This document shows positions 11,621 to 22,367 of a DNA stretch of 64,000 bases, in pieces. The DNA lies in the NCBI GenBank assembly GCA_030704615.1, contig CM060731.1:76178756-76242755 (forward strand). Reading direction: 5' to 3'. Origin of the DNA: Takakia lepidozioides (taxonomy: Eukaryota > Streptophyta > Takakiopsida > Takakiales > Takakiaceae). Below the pieces are notes generated by a model. It was not told the DNA's origin and did no database searches. It saw only the letters and a list, made by a program, of their open reading frames with translations. The position numbers and the translations under genes are program-made. The stretch's first letter is position 1; the number at the start of each line of letters is the position of its first letter.

Positions 11621-12699
11621 ACAAACCCTTATATCACATTAGGTACCAATTACCACTCTATTGCACCACTGGCATTTTGTAGTATCCGGTTAGATGCATA
11701 ATCAACGGATATGAAAATATGAAAAGAAAATTCTATACTCGATGTAATACCCGTCCAATACTTGGTGGATATCAGCCCTAAAACTTAATAACCGGATGCA
11801 TACCCGGATCTGCTGTTTGTCATGTTGGTAATATCTGGAAGCGGCGGATATCTGAAACCAGGGGGTTGGTATCTTGTGAGCACATTGATGTGAACATTGC
11901 TCATGTGTCAAGCACAACTCACAATCATGTGAGTTTTATGTTTTTAAACCTTGATCACAGGAGTTATACGTTTTCAAAACGGAATAAAACCATAAGTGGG
12001 TATAGAGGACTGGTGCATTTGTACGATACATCTCTGCCAATTCAGCGAGATGAAACTTTCAGTAGTGTAGCCAGAAACCCTAAACCTATAGCGGTGGCAA
12101 ATTTCGCATTGAGAAATAATATATAATATGGGCACAAACCTAAGCGGTGGTGGGTTTCGCATTGAGAAACCCTTAGTGGTATAGCTTGAGTCGAAACTTT
12201 CTATACGAAATCCCATCACCCAACAATCCCACATCCAAAATGAATGGGTAGGGACTTTAAAAGTGACCTATTCATCATTTCAGCTACACTGTGATTTCTT
12301 CTCCGGCTGGTCGGTACAGAGTTTCGCTGTGCGAAATTACCTACATGCGAGGACCTTAAATTTGAGGTTAAGCCTCACCGCCCACTCTTGCGGATGGTAC
12401 GGAGAGAAAAAGCCACGTTTATAGGGTAGCATGTTCATAAGGTATAGGGGCTACTTGTTCTTTGTGTGCTAGTTTCGCATAATTGTTAATTTCACCAATT
12501 TCATTTCGCTGCTGTGGAAATTTCACGGAAATTCGGGGAAATTGCCCTTGTGCTCACGTGAGCATGCTACCCAACCTCCTAAAACAAAAGTTTTTAATAT
12601 CCAAAACTGGCATATATGGAAAAACAAATCCCTAAAATATTTTTATTTGATTTCCTTAATACCATCACTTCATGTATGTTATATAGCGGCAATTAAAAA
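11621..12699. other. Inserted intergenic DNA, no gene recognised
   Basis: This stretch is missing from the corresponding place in the second GDSL copy, so it belongs to the insertion that begins at 11345. It contains internally similar phrases (for example 'GGCAAATTTCGCATTGAGAAA' and 'GGTGGGTTTCGCATTGAGAAA' near 12095 and 12147) but no supported gene. Confidence 0.4.
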
Positions 12700-13042
12700 T
12701 ACCCTCGGTGGTTGGTATAGGATTGGTCAGTGCGTCATACTCAATTTTGCATGTAGTGCAGTATCTCAAATTTATTTACGTGGACTTGTTACAAGCGTGA
12801 GGATCAAGCCGTTGGCATATTATACTTACAACAGAGGACTAATTATATTATTATTATTATTAAATATCATTACAACAGAGGACCAATTCGAAGCCGATCG
12901 ACTCATCTCCGGAATGAGGACTCGACTCCAAGTTTTGTCTTTTCTCTAGAGATGCTCCGGTACGCTCGATAACTGAGCAAGTGTGTGGATGAGGAATACG
13001 TATAAGGTCACTTGCTCAGGTTGATATGACAGAATAGGGAAG
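12700..13042 (+). promoter_or_regulatory. Duplicated promoter-proximal region of GDSL copy 1
   Basis: Aligns with 28395-28676 upstream of copy 2. The last 90 bp are nearly identical ('GATGCTCCGGTACGCTCGA' region, 'AACTGAGCAAGTGTGTGGAT', 'GACAGAATAGGGAAG'). A TATAAGG sequence sits about 40 bp before each start codon. The function is inferred from position only. Confidence 0.5.
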
Positions 13043-16019
13043 ATGGAGAAGATTATGGTCGCTCTAGTTGTAATGATTACAACCATGTTTACGACCACAC
13101 CGCTTTGTCTGCGGATTGATGCAGCGTCGAGTCCTGACTTGGAACCCATATCTAAAATTGAGGCTAAATCTCACAAGAAAGCTAGGGCAGGTGCATACTT
13201 TGTATTTGGGGACTCCTTGCTGGATGCAGGGGAGAACAACTACTTGGGGCCGTCTTCACCGAAAGCCAACTTCCCCCCATACGGAGAGACCCACTTTCAC
13301 AAGCCTACAGGCCGCTGGACAAATGGTCGCAACATTGGCGACTTTATCGGTAACAGATCAAACCTGGGTCTTATTAGCTACTAGTAGGCACGACATGTAT
13401 GTACTCGTTCTTGTTCACTTACCCTCTGTGCAGTTCCACGGTCAAGAAGTCCATCAGTCTGTCACTGAGATCTTCAGTCGTGAACTAGCAGAAGGTCCAA
13501 TCGTCGGGTGAGCTTGATTCTCGAAAAGTGGAGTGCATATCCAGCCAGGGCTGATCAGATCACTATCGTCTGTCAACTTTCGGGTTACTGACTAAATTAT
13601 GTGCGGTGGAATTCACATGTTGACAGCGCACCAATTGGGACTGCCCTATGCGCCCCCATATTCGCAACCGGGTGCCAGCTTCCGCAAGGGAGTGAATTTT
13701 GCATCTGCTGGAAGTGGGCTTCTAGACACTACAAGCCCCAATACGGTAAGATGATTCCATTTAATATGATTGAGCAGCACTCATGTGTGTGTACTACTCT
13801 CAGTACTTCATAGCTTTACCCAAGCTACGTATCAGTCGGCCATGATCTCCGATGGTCTCAAGGCTCGCGAGGCGCATCTGTCAAAATGCGACAGGATTCT
13901 CGGATTTCTATAAGCTGGACATGAAGCAACTCGTGCGGACTTTGAAGTACAGGCCGTAATTTAGCTCTTGACTGTAAACTATACAGACCGCGTTGTGCTG
14001 TGCCTTTAGAAACAGGGTGGAAAACATGCAACCAAGGGCCTCCGCTTGTCATCCGGGATTGATACCTCAAATGAATGAAAGAGATTATCACAAACAATCA
14101 ATGTGCCAATGCTACCGAGACTAGAGTACCCTTGAACCCTGGGCATGCGCAAGCTTGAGCGTCTCAATCATCCAGTCTTCCGACATTTGCACCAATTGGC
14201 CCACAGCTTCAAATCTAGGTCGTTAAAACATTTGTTCGACCAGATATGCTTTCTTTCAAGTGAGTGGGTAGACTGTTATGAGACTGTTATAAGGTGTTTT
14301 TATTGGGCCATTTGCCTGTGGCTCTGTAGATGTAAGAGAGTGACCAGCGGTTCAATCCTCATCGTGAGGTCTTATGCTTGGAACCATTGCAGAAGTCATG
14401 GAGCCGATTTTACTTCATCAGCTGTAATCTGCTGAAATAACTCATACTTACCTTTGGACAGGGTCTCCATCAGTAAGTCACCTGGCAAGTCTGTGATTGA
14501 TATATCACAACTGCACGACTGTCCCTAACGGTTTCTAATAACAAATTGAGGAACGGCAGAGAATGCTTATTGTAAATCATCCAGCTATCATCCAGTCTTC
14601 CGACATTTGCACCAATTGGCCCACAGCTTCAAATCTTGCTCTTCATCAGCTGTAATCTGCTGAAAAACTCTAATACTTACCTTTGGACAGGGTCCCATCA
14701 ACAAGTCACCTGGCAAGTCTGTGGTTGATATATCACGACTGTCCCTGACGGTTTCTAATAACAAGTTGAGGAACGGCAGAGAATGCTTATTTTGTTACTT
14801 TTTTAGACTGCTCAATCTAGGTCTGGTTTCATTGCTTGCAGACAAATCCCATGAGCCTGCAATTAGCCCAGTTCAAGAATGCAACTGCCATTCTGAAATT
14901 GGAGCTGGGAGCACATGCTGCTCATCATGTCATGACTAAAGCATTTTATCTTATACAAAGCGGTTCTAATGATCTTACTCGCTACCTTCAAAGTCCGGAT
15001 CTCCAGAAGCAGTACACTCCGAATCAATACATCGCCTTAATTGTGGAGGCACAACAACGGATTCTCTCGGTAAGTTTGTGGATTGTTGATTTTGTTACCA
15101 AGACCAATTGCGATCGGTCACCTGTTGCACGAGCATGTTCACCGCATTGTCACAAATCACACCTGTACCCGCATGTGAAGTCGTGACATCTCGTCTCTGG
15201 GAAGTTCGTTTTCAAAAGCTCACACAGGAAGGACTAGCTTAAATGTTGAGAGCACTGTCTGAATGATTAGATTTCTAGCATCATCACATGGTCAATCTCC
15301 TCAAGTATTAGCCTTACTGCCTGCAAACGCGCTGCACACGTGATAATCTCCCCATAATCTCATACAAAACTGCACAACAATTGGAATCCATGGCAGACGT
15401 TATACCAAGCAGGGGCACGCAAGGTGGTGGTGTTCGGCATTCCTCCGATGGGCTGCACACCCTTTGCCCGTTTCTCCAATTCGGCACAGCCTGGACAGTG
15501 CCTTTCGGTTGGGAATGAGTTCGCTGTAGAAACCAACGTGGGGTACAAGAGCGTAGTCGATGCCGTCCGCTCGAAACTTCCAGGATTCCATGCAGTGTAT
15601 ACGGAAACCTTGAGCCCAGCGATGGCTATCATCAACAACGGCCCCGCCCACGGTACTATTCCATGATCCTTGTCACCACTCCTTGGAAGGAAAAACAGAC
15701 CATCACCTCAGTTCACCATGGAATTTTCCATGACCATACTCAAAGATGGTGGTATCCTTTGGGTGCAGGGTTGAAGAATGTGAGTGCTGCCTGCTGTGGA
15801 GCTGGTCCTCTGCAAGCGGAAGTTCGCTGTGGATTGCCATTGCCTGCTCATCTCACCCTCTCGGTCTGCGACAGGCCAGATGAGTACTTCTTCTGGGACA
15901 CTCGGCATCCCACTGAAATAGGTCACCGCATGCTATTCGAACTCTTTTGGGATGGCAACTCCTCCATTAGCTACCCCATCAATGGGAGGACCTTGTCCAG
16001 ACTTGGAAGGACAGTCTAA
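13043..16019 (+). CDS. GDSL esterase/lipase, copy 1
   Basis: Five exons join in phase to 386 residues: 13043-13349, 13627-13745, 14842-15069, 15397-15652 and 15769-16019. Residues 1-28 look like a signal peptide, so the enzyme is probably secreted. The SGNH blocks are all present: FVFGDSLLDAG with the nucleophile Ser58, VNFASAGSG (block II Gly), SGSNDL with Asn185 (block III) and FFWDTRHP with Asp347 and His350 (block V). Plant GDSL lipases hydrolyse acyl esters of lipids, cutin or cell-wall acetyl groups; the substrate here cannot be told. All introns have GT-AG ends (donors GTAACA, GTAAGA, GTAAGT, GTACTA). Intron 2 is longer than in copy 2 because of an internal duplication and insertion. 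No stop or frameshift was seen in the exons, so this copy appears functional. Confidence 0.88.
14165..14790 (+). repeat. Tandem duplication inside intron 2 of GDSL copy 1
   Basis: A unit beginning 'TCATCCAGTCTTCCGACATT' and ending 'CGGCAGAGAATGCTTATT' appears twice (from about 14168 and from about 14589) but once in copy 2 (from about 29830). The first unit contains an extra ~195 bp (about 14217-14412), including 'GGTTCAATCC', which resembles a pol III B box. A degenerate tRNA-derived SINE is possible but unproven. Confidence 0.6.
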
Positions 16020-16344
16020 TCATGTGGCTTTCTGGGTCACAACACACTGACAAGCAGTGACAGTGCCCAGATATTATGTCAGGGAAGTTACGGTGACCAC
16101 TAGCGGTCACTCCTTGTATTTAATTGCTACTGCTTGCAACAAAAAGGGTGCGTTCGTGTTACACAAACCAATGTGCCTTCTCATGCACTCTCTTCATTTT
16201 TTTTTTTTTTTAACCTGTTGCGTTAGAGGTGATGGACCCACACACTCTTCACGACGGGAACTTTTGGGCGTTAATGCATGTTTGATTCTATCTTTGCTTT
16301 TGCCTCCTTTGCCTATCACTGAAGATATTTTCTTTGTAGTTGAA
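16020..16344. other. GDSL copy 1 3' flank and copia leader
   Basis: The first ~90 bp match the 3' flank of copy 2 ('CACTGACAAGCAG', 'GTGCCCAGATATT'). The remainder, with a T-run at about 16195-16212, leads into the copia gag and may contain the remains of its LTR or leader. No LTR pair was identified. Confidence 0.4.
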
Positions 16345-16656
16345 ATGGAAACTATACAAGAAGCAAAGGTAGAGAAGTTTGACGGCAAATTTTTTGGGAT
16401 GTGGAAGTTCAAACTAGAGATGTTGCTTTATGATCGAGGTCTTTGGAGAGTTGTCCAAGGTGTAGAGAAATCTCCTGAGAAACCTGATGACTTGATTGGA
16501 GACAATGCAACGACCAAAGTTTTTTGCAGTGGGAGCGGAACGATGAACGAGCAACGACTACCATCTGTCTGCACCTCTGTGACAAGCAGTTGATCTTTGT
16601 AAAAGAAGACAAAACATCAAAGGAGGTTGGGAGTTGTTTGTGAAGAACTATGAAGG
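16345..16656 (+). pseudogene. Ty1/copia gag, 5' part (split by insertion)
   Basis: The start METIQEAKVEKFDGKFFGMW is a classic copia gag N-terminus (F.G..(F/Y)..WK..ME..L....LW.VV.G). It continues KLEMLLYDRGLWRVVQGVEK. After a frame change it goes on to a CLHLCDK...GWELFVKNYEG stretch that ends at 16656. The reading resumes at 23734 in the same codon phase, after the nested element and one AAGG duplicate. Frame breaks show the gene is dead. Confidence 0.8.
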
Positions 16657-16832
16657 TGTCGTGAGCATACATATCGCTACACAACTACATCGTTGTCCAA
16701 AACCACACAACACATGTGCACGCCACACACTAGTATATCACTAGTCCACCACTAGTCCAGCCACTAGGCTACAACTAGTCAGTCACTAGGCTGCCACTAT
16801 GCTGCCCACTATGGCAGTCATTAGTCCACACA

Positions 16833-16890
16833 ATGATAAAGAATACAAGCACAAGCTCATGCGAGCTCACAAAGCTGAAGCATAAACTCC
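16833..16890 (-). repeat. Terminal repeat segment, left copy
   Basis: About 58 bp around 'ACAAGCACAAGCTCATGCG' are repeated at 23404-23465 with one substitution in the core and a 3-bp GAA difference. It overlaps the last codons of the methyltransferase frame. It is probably part of the decayed LTR. Confidence 0.55.
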
Positions 16891-19010
16891 TCGAGCACCA
16901 CCCACGTGTGCCATGGATGCCTGCACCCCGTGGTCCTCACATGCTCGCCCCCACTCACTGCCTGTACCGTCTCGGTAGGCTGAGAGACCATCGAGGGAAG
17001 TGTACTCCGCACTCTGCGTTGCTCAGCCATAGCCAAGCTGATAATCCAGGTCAAGCAATTGAGATCCATTGCTTGCCCCAACACCTGACGACGTGATGCC
17101 TCAGAAAGAGACGACACCGCCGTGGTACCAGTGGTAAAACCCATTGCCCGCTCACTCTCGTCAGCATTAGGCTCCACTAACTGCTGCAACTGAGCATCCT
17201 ACAGGAGGCCAGGTCCACAATCCCGGAAAGCATGTGATCATGGGAAGCTGAGCAGTGTAGGTAATGCTGCTCGTGATTGACCCACCTTGTTGACCACTGC
17301 CAAAGGCAAACGGTCATCGTGTCTCATACGCTGAGACTGCCTCCCTGTGTCCAGAATGCTATCCACTATGAGATGTGCTGGCCGCTGCACCCCATCAAAT
17401 GCACGCTTGAGCAGTGTGGGTGGCATCAAATTAGTCCACCATAGCCGTGGACGATGAGCCCGTGACCCCATTGTAGCTGCATCTAACAACACTGCTGACC
17501 CAAGCCACGACCGAACTTGATGCACACTGGCCATCATCCTGGCCCGAGAATCGCCGATCAGTGGCATATTCTCCAAGATATATGCTGGAGATACAACTTG
17601 ATGAAACTGCAAGTGACGCAAAACCCGCACCATCTCCCAAAACAGACCCGACCTCGAGTCTCGCAATCCATTGCCATGCTCGGCTGATGAATACCCTTAG
17701 CAGGGCTAACCTGCCATTACCAGATCAATGGAGCCAACCCGCTCCAAATCCTGCGCCCCCAGCAACGAAATGTCTAATGGCAATGCCAGCTAATATCCAC
17801 AAACTGCAGCCACCGGCAATAACTCAGGGTACCGCTGCACTAACTAAGCAACACGGCGAAGTGAAACGCGTCGTGTAGTCTCATCCCTCTCCACATGCAG
17901 GTAACGCCAAACTCGTGCACCTGCCTGTAACACAGCAGCCAATCTAGTGCTGATCCCGCCAAACAAGTCCAGAAGACAAATGCCTTCATCCGGATACTGC
18001 CACACAATAGGTGTGGTGTCCAATGGAGACAACTGAGGTGGTCCTGGTGCAATCCCCGCACTCTCCTCCTCTCCTGATGGTACAAAAGCCTCCACTCAGG
18101 CTTGTTGCACCCGTCGATCAGCAACCCGTCGCAAATCCTTGCTCGTGCCCCACAATGGAGTCTGAGCAACCATGACAGACAACTCCGCCATATCATACAT
18201 GTTATCATGTTTTCCTGGAGGTATGTCATCCTCTGAATGAGCGTTTCCCTCAAGCAACTCTCCAGGCCAAGTCACTACAGCTGTGAATGCTGCTAGTGTC
18301 GGCATCTTGCCCCGCTGGGCAACTGCAACTCCTCCTATAAACGTCACAGGGAGCTGTACACGCCGGCACTCCCCTGACTGCCATCCAGGCCTATAGGAAG
18401 CTGACTCCTCCCAAAAATCTAGGGTGAAGCCCATGGGGTACAACATTGCCCCACCAACCAGGACATCGTACGAGACCGCGTCTGTCACAATGGCCTTGGC
18501 TCACATCACTGAGCCATCTGTAGGGTGATCCAGCCGTAGTCTGATAGCCAACTCACACCGTGTCATGCCCCGAGCCTGCTCCGATCCTCTCAGAGACGTC
18601 TGTATCTGGAAAGGACAAGGCTCCATATCCGTCTCTATGAGGCCCAAGCCTGCAATAGCAGCTCTGCCTAGCATCAATGGCTGAGCTCCTGAGTCCAACA
18701 AGACCCGCAGTGGCCGGTACCTCTTGCCTACCGGTCCACTCAAACAAAAAATGCCATCCTGGTTGTCTAACATGACAACTCCAAGTGTCACCATGGCGCA
18801 CTCAATGGCTGGCCTAGCTGACAGCTCCATGAACCTTGCAGCTGCAGCTTGCCATGGCGCCGCCGTGGCAGTCTTGACCCTCAAATCCGAGGATCCCTCA
18901 GGCACTACACCTCCCACTATCTCCGCAGAAGATGAAGTAACCTCCCCACTCTCACAGAGTGTAGCTGCCAGCTTGAACACCTCAGCTAGTCTTACTCCCC
19001 GGCGTCGCAA
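16857..19010 (-). pseudogene. Retropepsin-C5 cytosine DNA methyltransferase polyprotein (decayed)
   Basis: One reading frame of 718 codons runs from 19010 to 16857 without an indel. The protease part (about 18750-18400) shows the aspartic-protease signature VLLDSGAQPLMLG and a downstream SYDVLVGGAMLYPMGF stretch. The methyltransferase part has, in order: motif I LLDLFGGIS (about 17975-17950); motif IV Pro-Cys with the catalytic Cys codon at 17700-17702; motif VI ILENM (about 17579-17565); motif VIII AHRPRLWW (about 17459-17436); MGF (about 17144-17136); and motif X LGQAMD (about 17081-17064). Linear order separates it from DRM enzymes, which are permuted. Eight in-frame stops interrupt it (18501, 18096, 17844, 17790, 17706, 17697, 17238, 17199; lowest coordinate of each codon). 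The family methylates cytosine in DNA using SAM; how an element would use it is unknown. Confidence 0.85.
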
Positions 19011-20903
19011 TCATGGTAACCGAGAACAATGGAGCCTGACACACAGATGCGGCCGCTCCCAGCAGCATACTAGCTGCCGTAGCCTTGGCAACACTAGATA
19101 GTGGTGCTACCCGTGTAGCTCTCCCCAATGGCGTAGTAACCTCCGTCTCGGTAACAGTCGGGCGAGAACTAGGTGCCATGGATGGCGTCGACACTGTCTC
19201 CGCCAATGTGAATGACTGAGGGAGCCTAGCCTGACGGCTTGCCTCCCCACGCTGTGGATCCAACTCCACCTCTGCACCTCGTGGCTCAGGAACTCGTGCT
19301 GCTCCTCGAGTCACAGCTGCAGCAGACTCCACCTGCACTAGTGGTAGTGCTGCTCCGCACATGAATCCCATGCCTCCCATATCTCCTCCCTCAGGAGCAC
19401 GAGGTGGACCATCCGGCCTTGGAGCCGGTACCACCTGAGGTGTAGCCATGGCAGCGAGCCTCTGCTCTAGCTGCTGAAGCCGGTTGGCCATGCCTTGGTC
19501 AACACCCTGACCTCCGCGTCCTTGGCCATGTTGAGCTTGCCCTTGGCCTACACCCCGTGCCTGGCCACCTCGTCCTCTTTGGGCTGCTCCCCCTCGCCCC
19601 CGGCCACCATTGTTCCCTTGGAACTGGCCTGGGCGCAACTCGGGATGCAAACCATAACACTGGGCCTCTCCACGCCCGTGCTTGCCACAATGCCCACACT
19701 GCAACTGTGCAGGCTGTGCATGTGCCGGCCCTTTGCCTCCCTCTGGACAATCCTTCTTGACGTTGGGTCCTCGATATGTCCAACACACCACATCCGCCCA
19801 TTGTTGGCCTGCAAATGAAGGTAGAGACCCATGCATCTGAGGTCCTCTCTGCCCTTCCCTGAGCTTCACATGAGCCCCCTTGTTGCCTTGAGCACGTTGA
19901 GGTAGTGGTTGGCTAAGAGCACCACTACCCCGTGGTATCTCCTTAGCAAATCCCACCATGACCACTCGTTCCTCCACCATGTTGAGCTCTATCCGCTCTG
20001 CCAGCAAAAACACATTTGCTAAGGTGGGTTGGGCCGCTTATAGGAGAGTTGCATCCCGCACCCTTCTCCTCAACTCCTTGTCCAATATCCCATACCGGAA
20101 TTGGACTGCCTGAGCTTCCGTAACCCCTTGGGTTACATTTATCAAGCGCCTCATGCGAGTGAAAGCCTCCCTCAAGCTCTCAGTAGGCTTCTGTTGGAAC
20201 TCTTCGCAACTTCTCTGTCTTCACCCCTCGGTAGTTCCCTCTCAACTCTTCGAAGAACTTCACAACAGGGTTAAAGGCAGGCACGGGTACTGGTGCTGGT
20301 GTTGGTGCGGTAGTGGCTTGGGTGGACGTCGTAGCTACGGTACCACCAGTCCTACTAGTCCCACTCCTGCTTGCTGAAGCTACCGGTGCAGCGGCAGGTG
20401 TAGCCACTGCCCTCGTGACTCTAGTGCCCCTAGTGATGGAGACATAGTCGGGTGACCAGTACATCCTCTACTCCTCGATCTCAACCTCATGCCCCCGCCT
20501 GAACTCATGGTAATCATCCATAGGCGGCCCCTCAAGGTGCTGAAACAGCCCCTTCCATGCCATGAAAGGCGTAAATAGTTGTGGATTGCGCATTTGCTAC
20601 AAATCACACCAACTATCAAACTCTTGGATAAAATCATCCAACTCGATGGTGCCCACCGCCCCAGAGTACCTTCGTGGCCTTGGTAGCTCCATACATCTCT
20701 TCCATTGTGTCCCACAACAATGGCAAAGAAATAACTTGCACCGCCGGTATGAGTCCTCCTGATTCACAATCCGAATCAGAACCTTCCGTAGAAGACACAG
20801 GAGGTGAAGGTGGCCTAAACCGCACACCTCGTACACTAGTATCGCTAGTGCTCGAACCGGCACTGTCCCCAGCAACTAGTGGCACCTCCGTGTTGACACT
20901 CAA
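18982..20903 (-). pseudogene. gag-like region with zinc-knuckle remnants
   Basis: On the minus strand an ATG at 20903 opens MSVNTEVPLVAGDSAGSS. Frame changes follow, then a segment reading GTIELDDFIQEFDSWCDL, a Thr/Ala/Pro-rich linker and a FFEELRGNYRGVK segment. A gag capsid-like part then reads RLINVTQGVTEAQAVQFRYG. The last open stretch (20013-18982) has two CCHC-like remnants, CWTYRGPNVKKDC and CGHCGKHGRGEAQC, where a Cys has become Tyr and a His has become Arg. An Arg/Gly-rich RNA-binding-like segment follows (RGRGGAAQRGRGG). It overlaps the protease frame by about 29 bp in a different frame, as in elements that use gag-pol frameshifting. It is interrupted by a TAA just upstream of 20013 and by indels, so it is not translatable as it stands. 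Confidence 0.65.
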
Positions 20904-21539
20904 CCGGTCATGAACATGTCCCTAAACCCCCTCTCCACAAGGTAACCGGGTAGAGAACCTGTTGCGGCTTATGGATTGGAATACTAAGTTCCTAACATAG
21001 CCTACACCTGTACCTGCATCCACCGCAAGCATTCCTATGGTTGACTGGTCATCACCTCCAACCTCACCACAGGAGAAACAATGATGGTCTGGCTGGTAGC
21101 GCCCACACAAAACTAGCATGGCGCACAGTCAAGCATGCAGGTATGGAGGAGATCCAAACACAAAAAATCAGAACGACAACTCCCCCACACCAAAAACAAC
21201 TCCACGGTGTTGCTCATGCAAGGACACCCCAGCCCAAACCCGGACTGACTCTTGCCTCCACCTACGGAAAGGTCTTGGCCTAATGAGAGGGTGAAAACTA
21301 CGAGGAAGAGAAGCTAAAGCAATGCCTAACCCCAGCATGCCCTCATCCCAACACTCTTCATCTCCTCTCTTCCCTCACTTGCATGACCATGGGAATATCA
21401 TGAAGATACTCCTCAAACCGCCCTCCACGAGCTTCAAAATTCGGCCTTCAAGATCACATGCCAGTCCTTAGGCAATCCACCAGTGCCTCCATGAGTCAGC
21501 ACAGGCCGTCCACAGGTCAACACGGGCCACCACAGACCA
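20904..21539. other. Leader DNA of the nested element
   Basis: Lies upstream of the gag-like region in the element's own orientation. It is CA-rich on the plus strand and grades into the minisatellite. No reading frame is recognised. Confidence 0.4.
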
Positions 21540-21970
21540 GTACAAGCCCACACAGCTCACTGGTCACAGACGTCACAGCCCCACACAAGCCATAGCCTGT
21601 CACAGCCCTACATAGGTCACAGGGTCACAGCCCCACAGGCCGCAGCCTGTTACAGCCCGTCACAGCCCCAAAGGCCACATATCACAGCCTGTCACAACCC
21701 CCACGGCCACAGCTCACAGCATGTCACAGCCCTACAAAGGTCACAGGGTCACAGCCCCAAAGGCCACAGCCTGTCACAGCCCCTCACAGCCCCACAGGCC
21801 ACTGGGCACAGCCTGTCACAGCCCTCACAGCCCCACAGGCCACAGGGCACAGCCTGTCACAGCCCCTCACAGCCCCACAGGCCACAGGGCACAGCCTGTC
21901 ACAGCCCCTCACAGCCCCACAGGCCACAGGGCACAGCCTGTCACAGCCCGTCACAGCCCCACAAGCCACT
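21540..21970. repeat. 42-bp minisatellite (CACAGCC-rich)
   Basis: From about 21771 to 21967 a 42-bp unit (core CCTGTCACAGCCCCTCACAG followed by CCCCACAGGCCACAGGGCAC) repeats about 4.6 times with few changes. From 21540 to 21770 the same words (CACAGCC, GGCCACA, TCACAGC) recur in a degenerate register. Long open frames here on both strands are artefacts of the repeat. Confidence 0.85.
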
Positions 21971-22367
21971 CATGACAGTTTAGCCATTTCTCCAAGGGGT
22001 TTAGCCAAAAAAAGCTAGGGTTTGTGTCTCTTGGACTCTAGGCTTCTTTGCACCGAGCTATGGCGGCTGTGAAAAAATCAGCAAGGTATTCTTGCTCTTT
22101 TGGCTCCCACACACCACCAATAGTAGCCCTAAGCCACGAGGAAGATGGTTGCCACAAACCAAGCCTTCTTTCTCACTTAGACTGCCCAAACACGCCACTA
22201 AACTCAATAGCAAACCACCAAGCCTTGCTGGTTTCCAGCCCTTGTGAGCATTCATTCAAGCGTTTCCCTTGGCCATAGCATCTGTCTTAGAGCCTATTCC
22301 AGCCCCCTACACTTGCCACTTCAAGAGCCATGCTCTATCTAGGCTTGAGGTTGAAACCCCAACTCAG
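21971..22367. other. Leader DNA of the nested element, continued
   Basis: No coding signal. Its end (about 22265-22367, 'GCCTATTCCAGCCCC...GGTTGAAACCCCAACTC') forms a direct repeat with about 22875-22985, bracketing the AT-rich insert at 22368-22874. Confidence 0.45.

Noticed and set aside
14275-14400. tRNA gene in GDSL intron 2
   Set aside because: Only a B-box-like word is present; no acceptor or anticodon stem can be paired and the A-B spacing is too short.
13043-16019. GDSL copy 1 as a pseudogene, because its frames look broken
   Set aside because: All breaks fall at GT-AG introns with matching phases, and the exon lengths equal those of copy 2.
16657-18100. The methyltransferase as a host DRM or CMT gene fragment
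   Set aside because: It shares one frame with a retropepsin, lies inside an element with defined ends, has linear motif order unlike DRM and no chromodomain or BAH-like part as in CMT.
21540-21970. CRISPR-like array
   Set aside because: Repeats are head-to-tail without unique spacers, in a eukaryotic transposon.
21721-21975. 84-residue ORF of HSPTGHRAQPVTAP repeats
   Set aside because: Produced by the 42-bp minisatellite, whose length is a multiple of three; no independent sign of coding.
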